Positions 24,051-31,647 of a stretch of 36,185 nt of DNA are shown here, one piece after another. The stretch's first letter is position 1. Every line of letters starts with the position of its first letter. The translations under genes and the position numbers were made by a program. This stretch comes from JAKAGZ01 sp964412105. Its GTDB lineage: Bacteria; Bacteroidota; Ignavibacteria; Ignavibacteriales; Ignavibacteriaceae. The notes under the pieces were generated by a model. That model was not told the origin of the DNA. It did not search any database and saw only the letters and a program-made list of their open reading frames with translations. The stretch is taken from NCBI GenBank assembly GCA_964412105.1, contig CAYPNM010000033.1:1-36185 (forward strand), read 5' to 3'.

Positions 24051-25208
24051 ATGAAGAAGACATTATATATCTTATTTGCTTTAATACTTAGCTATTCAGC
24101 AAACAGCCAGAATAAAATTCCTAAAAATTATTCAGTGAAAGGTTTGTCATGTAAGACGTGTCATATTTGTGACGTCCCGACAAAACAAAACCCTTGTCTT
24201 GTAGGGTGTCCTCGCGGACAAATGGTTACTGTTCATCAAACTGCCGATGATGCCCCCGATGTAATAAAAATTAATATCCTTGAAAACAAATATGACCCTG
24301 TGGTTTTCACTCATAAAATTCATTCCCAAATGTCACAGATGGGGGGAGGATGTGCAAGCTGTCATCATTTTAATAATGTAGGCCCTATCCTAAAATGCCA
24401 AAGCTGTCATGAAGTTAAGAGGAAACGGGAAGATATAAGTAAACCTGATTTACAAGGAGCATTTCACCGCCAATGTATACAATGCCACAGAGCCTGGAGT
24501 CACACTACTGATTGTACCTTTTGTCATGCGCTTAAAAACGATCTTGCAGAATCAGGCAAAAATGTTTCTCCTCCTGCTTTGAATGTTAAAAATCATCCTG
24601 AGGTACCAGAACCAACCAAAATAGTTTATGAAACGGGTTACAGTAATGGGGCACTTGTAACTTTTTATCATAATGATCATACAAAAATATTTAATATCAA
24701 TTGTACAAGCTGCCATAAAGAGGAAAGTTGTAACCGATGTCATGATTTGAAAAAGGTCCCAAACAGCGATCAGTCCACACTTGGCGAATATATAAAAGCT
24801 AAAAGGCCTAAAGAGCAACAGCATAAGCCATGCTTTAATTGTCATCAGGATGATCCGTGTATAAAATGTCATAGAAATAAAGAGGCCGTGAGATTTAATC
24901 ATGACATGGCTACTGGTTGGCCACTGAATAAATTTCACGATCACCTGGAATGCTCAAAGTGTCACGGCTACAAAAATGAATTTGTAAAGCTAAACAACAA
25001 ATGTGAAAGTTGTCATCCTAATTTCGAACCAGGAAAATTTGATCATAGCATTACCGGGTTGGAACTCGATGAAAATCACAAAGAAGCATCGTGCACAGAT
25101 TGTCATCAGAAGAAAGATTTCAGTAATCCGGTATGTACAAATTGTCACGATGACAAAAGCTATCCAAAGGATAAACCCGGAAAGTTTGCAAAAGTAACAC
25201 GTAATTAA
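24051..25208 (+). CDS. 13-heme periplasmic c-type cytochrome (module 2)
   Basis: Secreted protein of 385 residues with a Sec signal peptide (MKKTLYILFALILSYSANSQ). I count 13 CXXCH heme-attachment motifs between about residue 34 and the C-terminus, from CKTCH at the N-terminal end to CTNCH near the end. Many histidines (for example HKIHSQM, FYHNDH, KFHDH) could be distal axial ligands, as in class III/c7 cytochromes. Just after the first heme motif a second cysteine group (CDVPTKQNPCLVGCPRG) is not part of any CXXCH and could bind metal or form disulfides. It is encoded between NrfD and the diheme kinase. It is the probable periplasmic electron carrier of the complex, with possible onward transfer to an outer-membrane or extracellular acceptor. 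Confidence 0.95.
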   Translation: MKKTLYILFALILSYSANSQNKIPKNYSVKGLSCKTCHICDVPTKQNPCLVGCPRGQMVTVHQTADDAPDVIKINILENKYDPVVFTHKIHSQMSQMGGGCASCHHFNNVGPILKCQSCHEVKRKREDISKPDLQGAFHRQCIQCHRAWSHTTDCTFCHALKNDLAESGKNVSPPALNVKNHPEVPEPTKIVYETGYSNGALVTFYHNDHTKIFNINCTSCHKEESCNRCHDLKKVPNSDQSTLGEYIKAKRPKEQQHKPCFNCHQDDPCIKCHRNKEAVRFNHDMATGWPLNKFHDHLECSKCHGYKNEFVKLNNKCESCHPNFEPGKFDHSITGLELDENHKEASCTDCHQKKDFSNPVCTNCHDDKSYPKDKPGKFAKVTRN

Positions 25209-25220
25209 GCGAACGAAAAT

Positions 25221-27086
25221 ATGTCAAATAAGATAGGATTTAAATTAATTTTAGCTGTTGGATTAACCGCAATAATTATAATTGGTGTTTTTGCATTTTT
25301 CAATATCCAAAGACAAAGTAATGCACTTTTAGCAGAAGTGGAAAGGCACGCCAACCAACTGAGCGAAACGGTGATATCCAGCACCAGATATGATATGCTT
25401 CTAAATCAACGCGAAAGAATTGACAAGACTATCACATCAATCGGAAAACAGCAGGGAATAAGATCTGTAAGGATTTTGAATAAGCAAGGGGAGATTATAT
25501 ATTCCTCTCAAAAAGATGATGTTGGCAAAATGGTGGACAAAAAGACTGAAAGTTGTTATGCCTGTCATGCTGCAAATCGTCCTCTTGAAAGATTAGCAAT
25601 AAACCAGAGAACTAGAATTTATAGAACAAAAAAGGATACATCAAGAATACTCGGCATTATTACGCCAATTTATAATGAACAATCATGCTGGGAAGCAGAT
25701 TGTCATGCGCATGCTAAAGATAAAACAATACTTGGGGTTCTGGATGTAACAACCAGTCTAGCGGAAGCTGACAATGAAATAAAGCGTGGTGAAGTTGAAA
25801 TTGTAATATTTGCATTGGCTGCAATAGTTGCTTTGAGTTTTATTATAGGTTCCCTGGTAAAAAAATGGATTGATAAACCTGTTAATGAATTGCTCAAGGC
25901 GACAGATCAGGTTGGGGTGGGTAATCTTAATTATACAATAAAGGAAAAAAGTAACGATGAACTTGGAAAACTTGCCAGTTCTTTTAACATAATGACTCAA
26001 AAATTATCTGAAGCACGATTACAGTTGTTCCAGTCAGATAAGCTGGCCTCGCTCGGAAGACTTGCAGCAGGCGTAGCACATGAAATAAATAACCCGCTAA
26101 CAGGAGTATTAACTTATAGCAGTTTTCTGTTAAAAAGGACACAGGATAATCCTGAATTACAGGAAGATCTTAAAGTAATTGTCAGAGAAACCAAAAGAAG
26201 CAGGGAAATCGTTAAAAGCCTTCTTGACTTTGCCCGCCAATCCGTTCCTAAAAAAAATAACCTTGAAATAAATGAAATCATAGAACAGGCAATATCCGTT
26301 GTTGAAAATCAATTAACCATAAATCACGTTAAACTTGAAAAAAATCTTGATAAAACTATCCCTCAGATTATAGCTGATTCGAACCAGATACAGCAGGTAT
26401 TTATTAACCTACTTGTAAATGCAAATGACGCAATTGGAAAAAACGGCGGAACAATTACAGTTTCAACCTCTTCCCTGAGCCTTTCTCCTTACGGCATAGT
26501 ACACATCAAAGGAGCTGTTTGCCCCAAGCGGCATGACCTGATTGATAGCGAATTCAAAATAGAAGGGCTCCCATCAATAAAACTAAAAGCAAAGTTTAAT
26601 GGACGGGAGGAGGTAATTCATCTCGACCCGGTGTATGGAAGAAGAGCACATAAGTACCTGAAAGAAATAGATGTAAACAAAAAAATAAATATTCTTTGTC
26701 CCCAGTGCAGTATTTCGATGGTTGAAGAAAATTCAAAATGTCCCAAATGCGGATCACCTCTTTTTTCAATACCTGTACCTAATGAGAGTAATTTCGAAGC
26801 GTGCACGAGAGTCGGATGCGACTTCCAGCGCTGGGAATCTGTTGACGAAGCAGGCAAAAGAGACTTTATTGAAATTAACATTTCAGATACCGGCTGCGGT
26901 ATTCCAAAAGATGAAATTCCAAGAATATTTGAACCATTCTTCAGCACAAAAGGACAGAAAGGAACCGGTTTGGGACTTGCGGTGATTTGGGGTATCATTG
27001 ATAACCATAACGGAACAATAAAAGTAGAAAGTGAATTAAATAAGGGAACCACGTTTATCATCAGGCTGCCGATAAAGCAGAAATAA
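25221..27086 (+). CDS. Diheme c-type sensor kinase with zinc-ribbon-like insertion in the ATPase domain (module 2)
   Basis: Inner-membrane histidine kinase of 621 residues. Helix 8-28, a periplasmic domain with CYACH (Cys112-His116) and CX4CH (Cys156, Cys161, His162), helix about 194-213, HAMP, HisKA with His287 (AAGVAHEINNPLTG), then HATPase. Between the N box (NLLVNANDAIG, about 395-405) and the G1 box (DTGCGI, Asp556) an insertion of about 130 residues interrupts the ATP-binding domain. It contains CPQC and CPKC (Cys493, Cys496, Cys507, Cys510), a zinc-ribbon-like pattern, plus Cys434, Cys528 and Cys533. The module 1 kinase has no such insertion. The gene starts 12 bases after the cytochrome and is followed two bases on by a receiver-GcvH gene, its likely partner. 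The insertion may couple a cytoplasmic metal or redox signal to kinase activity. Confidence 0.93.
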   Translation: MSNKIGFKLILAVGLTAIIIIGVFAFFNIQRQSNALLAEVERHANQLSETVISSTRYDMLLNQRERIDKTITSIGKQQGIRSVRILNKQGEIIYSSQKDDVGKMVDKKTESCYACHAANRPLERLAINQRTRIYRTKKDTSRILGIITPIYNEQSCWEADCHAHAKDKTILGVLDVTTSLAEADNEIKRGEVEIVIFALAAIVALSFIIGSLVKKWIDKPVNELLKATDQVGVGNLNYTIKEKSNDELGKLASSFNIMTQKLSEARLQLFQSDKLASLGRLAAGVAHEINNPLTGVLTYSSFLLKRTQDNPELQEDLKVIVRETKRSREIVKSLLDFARQSVPKKNNLEINEIIEQAISVVENQLTINHVKLEKNLDKTIPQIIADSNQIQQVFINLLVNANDAIGKNGGTITVSTSSLSLSPYGIVHIKGAVCPKRHDLIDSEFKIEGLPSIKLKAKFNGREEVIHLDPVYGRRAHKYLKEIDVNKKINILCPQCSISMVEENSKCPKCGSPLFSIPVPNESNFEACTRVGCDFQRWESVDEAGKRDFIEINISDTGCGIPKDEIPRIFEPFFSTKGQKGTGLGLAVIWGIIDNHNGTIKVESELNKGTTFIIRLPIKQK

Positions 27087-27088
27087 AA

Positions 27089-27895
27089 ATGTCATATAGA
27101 GGAAACATACTTGTAATAGATGACGAGCAGGTAATTCTTAACGCTGTAAAAAAAATTTGCAGCGCTGAAAATTATTATGTTGAGGAATCGCCGGATGCAA
27201 AAGATGCACTTAATAAACTTGGAAAGAAGAAATTTGATCTTGTGCTTTGCGATATAATGATGCCTGAAATAGACGGATTTAAGTTTTTGGATGAAATTCA
27301 CTCTAAAAAAATTGAAAGTCCGGTAATAATGACAACGGGTTATTCAACAGTTGAAAATGCGGTAACCTCACTTTACAAGGGAGCAATTGATTTTATTCCA
27401 AAACCGTTTACAGCAGACGAACTACTAACCTCTCTTTCACGAGGTATTAAATATCTTGAAATTCAAAATAACATTAAAGAAAGCGAAAGATTTAATCGAA
27501 ATTCAACATTATTATATGTTCCCTGCCCATCAAAATATTACAGGCTTGGCTATGCTACTTGGGTATCACTTGAGACCAAAGGTACAGCCATTATAGGTAT
27601 TACAGATCTCTTTCTTAAAACGATTGAATCTGTTTCGGACATACAATTTATGAAACTTGATGAAGAAATAATTCAGGGAATTTCCTGTTTGCAGATTATT
27701 TGCACAGACGGACAAATGCACCAGGTAATTGCAACTGTTAGTGGAAGAATTATTGAAATAAACGAAGAACTCGTAAATAACAAAACAATAGTAGAGAAAG
27801 ATCCTTACTTCAAAGGATGGCTGTACAGGATTATACCAAACGATATAGACTATGAACTGAAACACTTAACACCGTGCAGTTCAGATAGAATTTAG
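27089..27895 (+). CDS. Response regulator with C-terminal GcvH-like domain (soluble)
   Basis: Receiver at residues 5-120 with phospho-acceptor Asp55 (LCDIMMPEIDG) and the KPF lysine, followed after a short helix by a domain of about 125 residues. That domain reads like glycine-cleavage H protein: RLGYATWVSLE, GIIGIT-type strand, then ATVSGRIIEINEEL and DPYFKGWLYRI, the last being a strong GcvH hallmark. The residue in the lipoyl-lysine position is glycine (TDGQMHQVIATVSG), so lipoylation is unlikely. There is no DNA-binding or enzymatic output domain; the output is presumably protein-protein. It starts two bases after the kinase stop, implying translational coupling and partnership with that kinase. 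Confidence 0.85.
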   Translation: MSYRGNILVIDDEQVILNAVKKICSAENYYVEESPDAKDALNKLGKKKFDLVLCDIMMPEIDGFKFLDEIHSKKIESPVIMTTGYSTVENAVTSLYKGAIDFIPKPFTADELLTSLSRGIKYLEIQNNIKESERFNRNSTLLYVPCPSKYYRLGYATWVSLETKGTAIIGITDLFLKTIESVSDIQFMKLDEEIIQGISCLQIICTDGQMHQVIATVSGRIIEINEELVNNKTIVEKDPYFKGWLYRIIPNDIDYELKHLTPCSSDRI

Positions 27896-27919
27896 AAAAC
27901 ATAAAGCACAGTTAAATGA

Positions 27920-27936
27920 GCTGTTTTAAACACAGC
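27920..27936 (+). other. Small hairpin adjoining the ribosome-binding site of the TM-receiver-GcvH gene
   Basis: GCTGT (27920-27924) and ACAGC (27932-27936) can pair and lie immediately before the AAGGAGAT ribosome-binding site. This 54-bp gap is the longest inside module 2. The short stem might adjust translation of the following gene, but it may be chance. Confidence 0.25.
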
Positions 27937-27949
27937 AAGGAGATAAATT

Positions 27950-29116
27950 ATGGCACTCTTCATATTAGCACTAATATTATTCATAATATTTGATATTCTT
28001 ATCAGATATATAGGGCGAAAAGTTAAGGAAAAGAAAGCCCAGGAGGAAAGAGCCAAAGCTCTAGAAGTTAGTCTAAAACTTGACTACAGCAGTGAGGCAA
28101 AGACTCTTAAACGAGCAGAAGTTAACAATCCTAAAGCAAAAATACTTTGTGTGGATGATGAACCTGTAATACTTGATAGTTTCAGAAAAATTCTTGTTCT
28201 TGATGGATATTCAGTTGATACTGTTGAGAATGGCAAAGAAGCGCTTGGCTTAATACAAACTCATCACTATGATTTTGTATTCACTGACCTTAAAATGCCG
28301 GAAATGGACGGACTTGAAGTCACCAAATCTGTAAAACACTTAAGACCTGATATTGATGTTGTAATTATTACAGGCTATGCTACTGTAGAGACGGCCGTTG
28401 AATGTATGAAATATGGTGCAATGGATTACGTTCAAAAACCTTTTACAGAAGATGAGCTGCTGGATTTTGCCAAGAAACTCGTAATTAAACGTGAAGATAG
28501 AATTCAGAAGCAACTCAAGCCAAGGGTTCACATTACTCACCTTGCTTCAACAGAAAGCATGAAAGCAGAAGAATTTTCAATCCCTGGTGGTGTTTTTATT
28601 TCAAACGGCCATTGCTGGGCAAGCATCCAGCAGGATGGAACTGTTAACGTTGGCATAGATGATTTTGCCAGAAAGCTTATCGGAAAAATTGACGACTTTG
28701 ACTTTCCAAATCTCGGCATGAAAATAAAAAAAGGGCAGGCTTTATTTACAGTTAAACAGGGACAAAAAGAAATACGGTTTAACTCTCCAGTATCCGGCCA
28801 GGTTAAAAAGATAAACACTTTACTTAAAATGAACCTGGATTCGCTTAGTATAACACCTTATGATTCAAACTGGATATGCGTGATCGACGCAGAAAATATT
28901 GATGATGAGCTAAAGCAATTGAAAATCGGAAATGCGGCAGTAACATTCTACCAGGATGATATTGAACATTTTCGTTCCGCTCTAAAAGGAACAAAAAAAT
29001 TAGACAAACCACAGGTGGAAGTTACCGGTGAAGATATTTCGATTGGAGAACTGGAAAATCTTGCTCCTAATGATTGGGAAAAATTGGTTCAGGAGTTTTT
29101 TGTCAGGAGAAATTAG
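27950..29116 (+). CDS. Membrane-anchored response regulator - GcvH-like fusion
   Basis: Protein of 388 residues: N-terminal anchor helix (2-20) followed by RKVKEKK, which puts the remainder in the cytoplasm; receiver at about 64-185 with phospho-acceptor Asp113 (FTDLKMPEMDG) and QKPF lysine; then a GcvH-like domain (about 215-345) with NGHCWASI, VGIDDFARKLIGKIDDFDFP and SPVSGQVKKIN. This domain is clearly related to the membrane-anchored GcvH-like protein of module 1. The lipoyl-lysine register is occupied by Gln, with Lys one residue later (GQKEIRFNSP). AAGGAG supports the start. Such a combination of membrane anchor, receiver and H-protein fold suggests a phosphorylation-controlled adaptor acting at the membrane, perhaps directly on the NrfD complex. 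The function is unproven. Confidence 0.85.
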   Translation: MALFILALILFIIFDILIRYIGRKVKEKKAQEERAKALEVSLKLDYSSEAKTLKRAEVNNPKAKILCVDDEPVILDSFRKILVLDGYSVDTVENGKEALGLIQTHHYDFVFTDLKMPEMDGLEVTKSVKHLRPDIDVVIITGYATVETAVECMKYGAMDYVQKPFTEDELLDFAKKLVIKREDRIQKQLKPRVHITHLASTESMKAEEFSIPGGVFISNGHCWASIQQDGTVNVGIDDFARKLIGKIDDFDFPNLGMKIKKGQALFTVKQGQKEIRFNSPVSGQVKKINTLLKMNLDSLSITPYDSNWICVIDAENIDDELKQLKIGNAAVTFYQDDIEHFRSALKGTKKLDKPQVEVTGEDISIGELENLAPNDWEKLVQEFFVRRN

Positions 29117-29185
29117 AATTAATTTTAATTCAAATGATTTTATGGTTTCCAGGTAATAACTTATTTTCAAGACAAGACTTTAGAA

Positions 29186-29686
29186 ATGATAAACAGAATC
29201 GAAATAGAAAAAGGAGATATAACAAAATTCAAGGTTGATGCTATAGTAAATGCTGCTAATACCTCTCTATTAGGCGGTGGCGGCGTTGATGGTGCTATCC
29301 ACCGGGCAGCCGGTCCAAAATTACTTGAAGAGTGCCGGACACTAAACGGCTGCCCAACCGGTGAGGCAAAAATTACAAGAGGATATAATCTCTCTGCTAA
29401 ATATGTAATTCATACAGTAGGTCCCGTCTGGAGTGGTGGAAACCACAATGAAGAAACACTGCTTGCTAATTGTTACAGGAACTCGCTTCATTTAGCTGTG
29501 GAAAACAAAATTAAATCTATTGCATTTCCCGCAATTAGTACTGGTGTCTATCATTTCCCCATAGAACAAGCAACAAAAATCGCTGTTAAAGAGACAAAAG
29601 AATTTCTAGAAAAAAATAAATTCATTCAAAAAGTGATTTTTGTTTGCTTTGATGAAGATACCTATCGTGTATATAAAGAATATTAA
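29186..29686 (+). CDS. Macrodomain protein (MacroD/YmdB-like ADP-ribose hydrolase)
   Basis: A 166-residue stand-alone macrodomain. Typical ADP-ribose-binding features are visible: GDITKFKVDAIVNAANTSLL, the glycine-rich loop GGGGVDGAIHRAAG, YVIHTVGPVW and FPAISTGVYHFP. The family removes ADP-ribose from proteins or nucleic acids or deacetylates O-acetyl-ADP-ribose. The full catalytic set (NAAN, GGVDGAIH) seems intact. It is cytoplasmic, with no signal. It starts 69 bp after module 2 on the same strand without a visible terminator, so read-through is possible, but its link to the redox system is uncertain. It ends five bases from the convergent transporter gene. Confidence 0.94.
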   Translation: MINRIEIEKGDITKFKVDAIVNAANTSLLGGGGVDGAIHRAAGPKLLEECRTLNGCPTGEAKITRGYNLSAKYVIHTVGPVWSGGNHNEETLLANCYRNSLHLAVENKIKSIAFPAISTGVYHFPIEQATKIAVKETKEFLEKNKFIQKVIFVCFDEDTYRVYKEY

Positions 29687-29691
29687 TAGAA

Positions 29692-30582
29692 TTAACGTAA
29701 AAATAAAATCGCAACACCCCCGACTGCAATAAATGCTCCAATAATTGAGCGCCAGGTTAATTTTTCTTTATAAATAATCCAAACAAGTGGAAGCATAATA
29801 ACAGGAACTGTAGCAATAATTGTTGAGGCTATTCCGACTTTAGTATTTGCTATAGCAATAAGACTGCATGTAACTCCCAAAAAAGGCCCAAGAATAGTTC
29901 CGGTAAAAGTAAATGTTAAAGCTTTGATATCTTTTTTATAAACTTTAATGGGATTCTTATATTTTCGAGCTAAAACAGCTAGTGGCAAAAAAATTATAAC
30001 AGCTGAGGTAAGCCTGATAAATGTAGCAACAAAACCATTAACAGGCCCTTCGTCAAAAGCAAACTTAGCAAATATCATACCCGTAGCTTGTCCAAAAGCG
30101 CCCATAAACCCATAAAAGATTCCTGATTTACTTATTTTATATTTTGAAACGTTCTGAGAATTCTTCTGAAGAATAACCATACCAATTCCACACAGTGTGA
30201 TAATAATACCTATTATACCCCAGAAATTAATTACCTCATTAAGAAAAAAGTAAGCAAGCACGGTTGACAAGGCAGGAACAAGTGACATCATCAACATTCC
30301 AATCCGCGCTCCTATCATTCGAAATGCCTGAAACAAAAAGGAATCCCCTATTACAAATCCAATAAAACCACTGGCAATGAGGAATTTTACCTGAGAGGAA
30401 GAGACATCATAATTCAAATTTAATATAAGGATCGTTGCCAGGAGAAAAAAAACTCCAAGGATCATTCGGTTTATGTTTAATTGCAGTGATCCGATTCTTT
30501 CAGAAGCTGCTGTAAAAGCCATAGAACTGCCAGACCAGCAGAAAGCTGTTCCTAAAGCACTAAATTCACCTACAAAAGCCAT
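29692..30582 (-). CDS. EamA-family (DMT) transporter
   Basis: Inner-membrane transporter of the drug/metabolite superfamily, 296 residues, two repeated EamA halves of five helices each (about 8-135 and 150-294). LGTAFCWSGSSMAFTAASERIG at the first helix and GFVIGDSFLFQAFRMIGARIG resemble family blocks. Substrates of the family include amino acids, nucleotide sugars and metabolites; the substrate here cannot be deduced. It is transcribed alone, divergently from the DUF362 gene across 137 bp and convergent with the macrodomain gene. Confidence 0.9.
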   Translation of the reverse strand: MAFVGEFSALGTAFCWSGSSMAFTAASERIGSLQLNINRMILGVFFLLATILILNLNYDVSSSQVKFLIASGFIGFVIGDSFLFQAFRMIGARIGMLMMSLVPALSTVLAYFFLNEVINFWGIIGIIITLCGIGMVILQKNSQNVSKYKISKSGIFYGFMGAFGQATGMIFAKFAFDEGPVNGFVATFIRLTSAVIIFLPLAVLARKYKNPIKVYKKDIKALTFTFTGTILGPFLGVTCSLIAIANTKVGIASTIIATVPVIMLPLVWIIYKEKLTWRSIIGAFIAVGGVAILFLR

Positions 30583-30704
30583 AACGCAAAATAAATGTTT
30601 TAATAAGTCGCATAAAATAACATATTTTTTGAAGAATTCATCTTTGATAAATATTATTATTTTAAATTACTTAAGTTAGGTAAAGTAATTTCACTTTTGT
30701 TTTC

Positions 30705-30716
30705 ATATCGGGGGAA
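30705..30716 (+). promoter_or_regulatory. ATATCGGGGGAA translation leader (copy 2)
   Basis: Identical to the 12-mer before the Tat Fe-S gene (21886-21897); here it ends three bases before the ATG of the DUF362 gene. It contains the G-rich ribosome-binding site. Confidence 0.5.
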
Positions 30717-30719
30717 TTT

Positions 30720-31643
30720 ATGAACAGAAGAGAGTTTTTTAGGAAAAGTCTTAAAACAGGGGTTCTCACCAGTGCAACACTAGCCTTCGGCAAGTACAAA
30801 GATTTTTTTCCCTACAGCGAATTTATAAGTCCAACAACTTACGATCTCGTAGCAATAAAAGGAGGCGAGCCCGATGTGATGTTTGATAAAGCTATCGCTA
30901 CGTTAGGTGGAATGAAAACCTTTATAAAAAAAGGACAAACCGTTATAGTAAAGCCGAACATCGGATGGGATGTCTCGCCGGAACGTGGAGGAAATACAAA
31001 CCCTGTCCTGGTTAATAGAATAATAAAACGCTGCTTTGAGGCGGGTGCAAAGGATGTTTACGTCTTCGATCATACCTGTGATGATTGGAAAAGATGCTAT
31101 TCAAACAGCGGCATTGAAAGAGCAGCTAAAGATGCTGGTGCGAAAGTAGTATCAGGGGCCAGTGAAGGCTATTATCAGGAAGTCGCTGTTAAAAGAGGCG
31201 AAGTAATGAAAAATGCCAAAGTGCACGAGTTAATTCTCAGCAGCGATGTCTTTATAAATGTTCCTATTTTGAAAAGCCACGGCTCTACTGAAGTAACAAT
31301 TGGGATGAAAAATCTAATGGGAATTGTTTGGGACAGAGGGTTCTGGCATAGGAATGATCTTCACAAATGTATTGCAGATTTTGCTTCTTACCGTAAACCA
31401 GATCTGACTATAGTTGATGCTTATTATGTAATGAAAAAGAATGGTCCGCGTGGGATTTCAACCGATGACATACTGACTATGAAATCACAACTAATAGGAA
31501 GAGATATGGTTGCGGTTGATTCTGCAGCAGCTAGGCTATTTGGAGTTGATCCTAAGAAGATTGATTATATAAAATTTGCTGAAGAAATGAAGCTGGGGAC
31601 TATCGATCTGAATAAGCTTTCAATAAACAGGATCATAATGTAA
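30720..31643 (+). CDS. Tat-exported DUF362-family protein
   Basis: Protein of 307 residues with a twin-arginine signal (NRREFFRK, residues 2-9, then TGVLTSATLAFG), so it is exported folded. The body matches DUF362 features: VIVKPNIGWD, a NPVLVNRIIKRCFEAGAKDVYVFD block, and VFINVPILKSHGST followed by TIGMKNLMGI. Most DUF362 proteins lack a known reaction; many carry or accompany Fe-S ferredoxin domains. Here the ferredoxin part is a separate gene starting five bases later, so the two probably form a complex or pathway. It contains few cysteines and no cluster of its own. Confidence 0.9.
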   Translation: MNRREFFRKSLKTGVLTSATLAFGKYKDFFPYSEFISPTTYDLVAIKGGEPDVMFDKAIATLGGMKTFIKKGQTVIVKPNIGWDVSPERGGNTNPVLVNRIIKRCFEAGAKDVYVFDHTCDDWKRCYSNSGIERAAKDAGAKVVSGASEGYYQEVAVKRGEVMKNAKVHELILSSDVFINVPILKSHGSTEVTIGMKNLMGIVWDRGFWHRNDLHKCIADFASYRKPDLTIVDAYYVMKKNGPRGISTDDILTMKSQLIGRDMVAVDSAAARLFGVDPKKIDYIKFAEEMKLGTIDLNKLSINRIIM

Positions 31644-31647
31644 TGAA

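Noticed and set aside
24552..24944. Minus-strand ORF opposite the multiheme cytochrome
   Set aside because: Shadow of the CXXCH-rich coding strand; repeated codons give the open frame.
18653..25208. Polysulfide, nitrite or DMSO reductase operon
   Set aside because: Fe-S and NrfD subunits are present, but no molybdopterin or NrfA-type catalytic subunit is encoded nearby.
20609..29116. Glycine cleavage system operon
   Set aside because: GcvH-like domains are present, but no gcvP, gcvT or lpd genes exist, and the lipoyl lysine is out of register.
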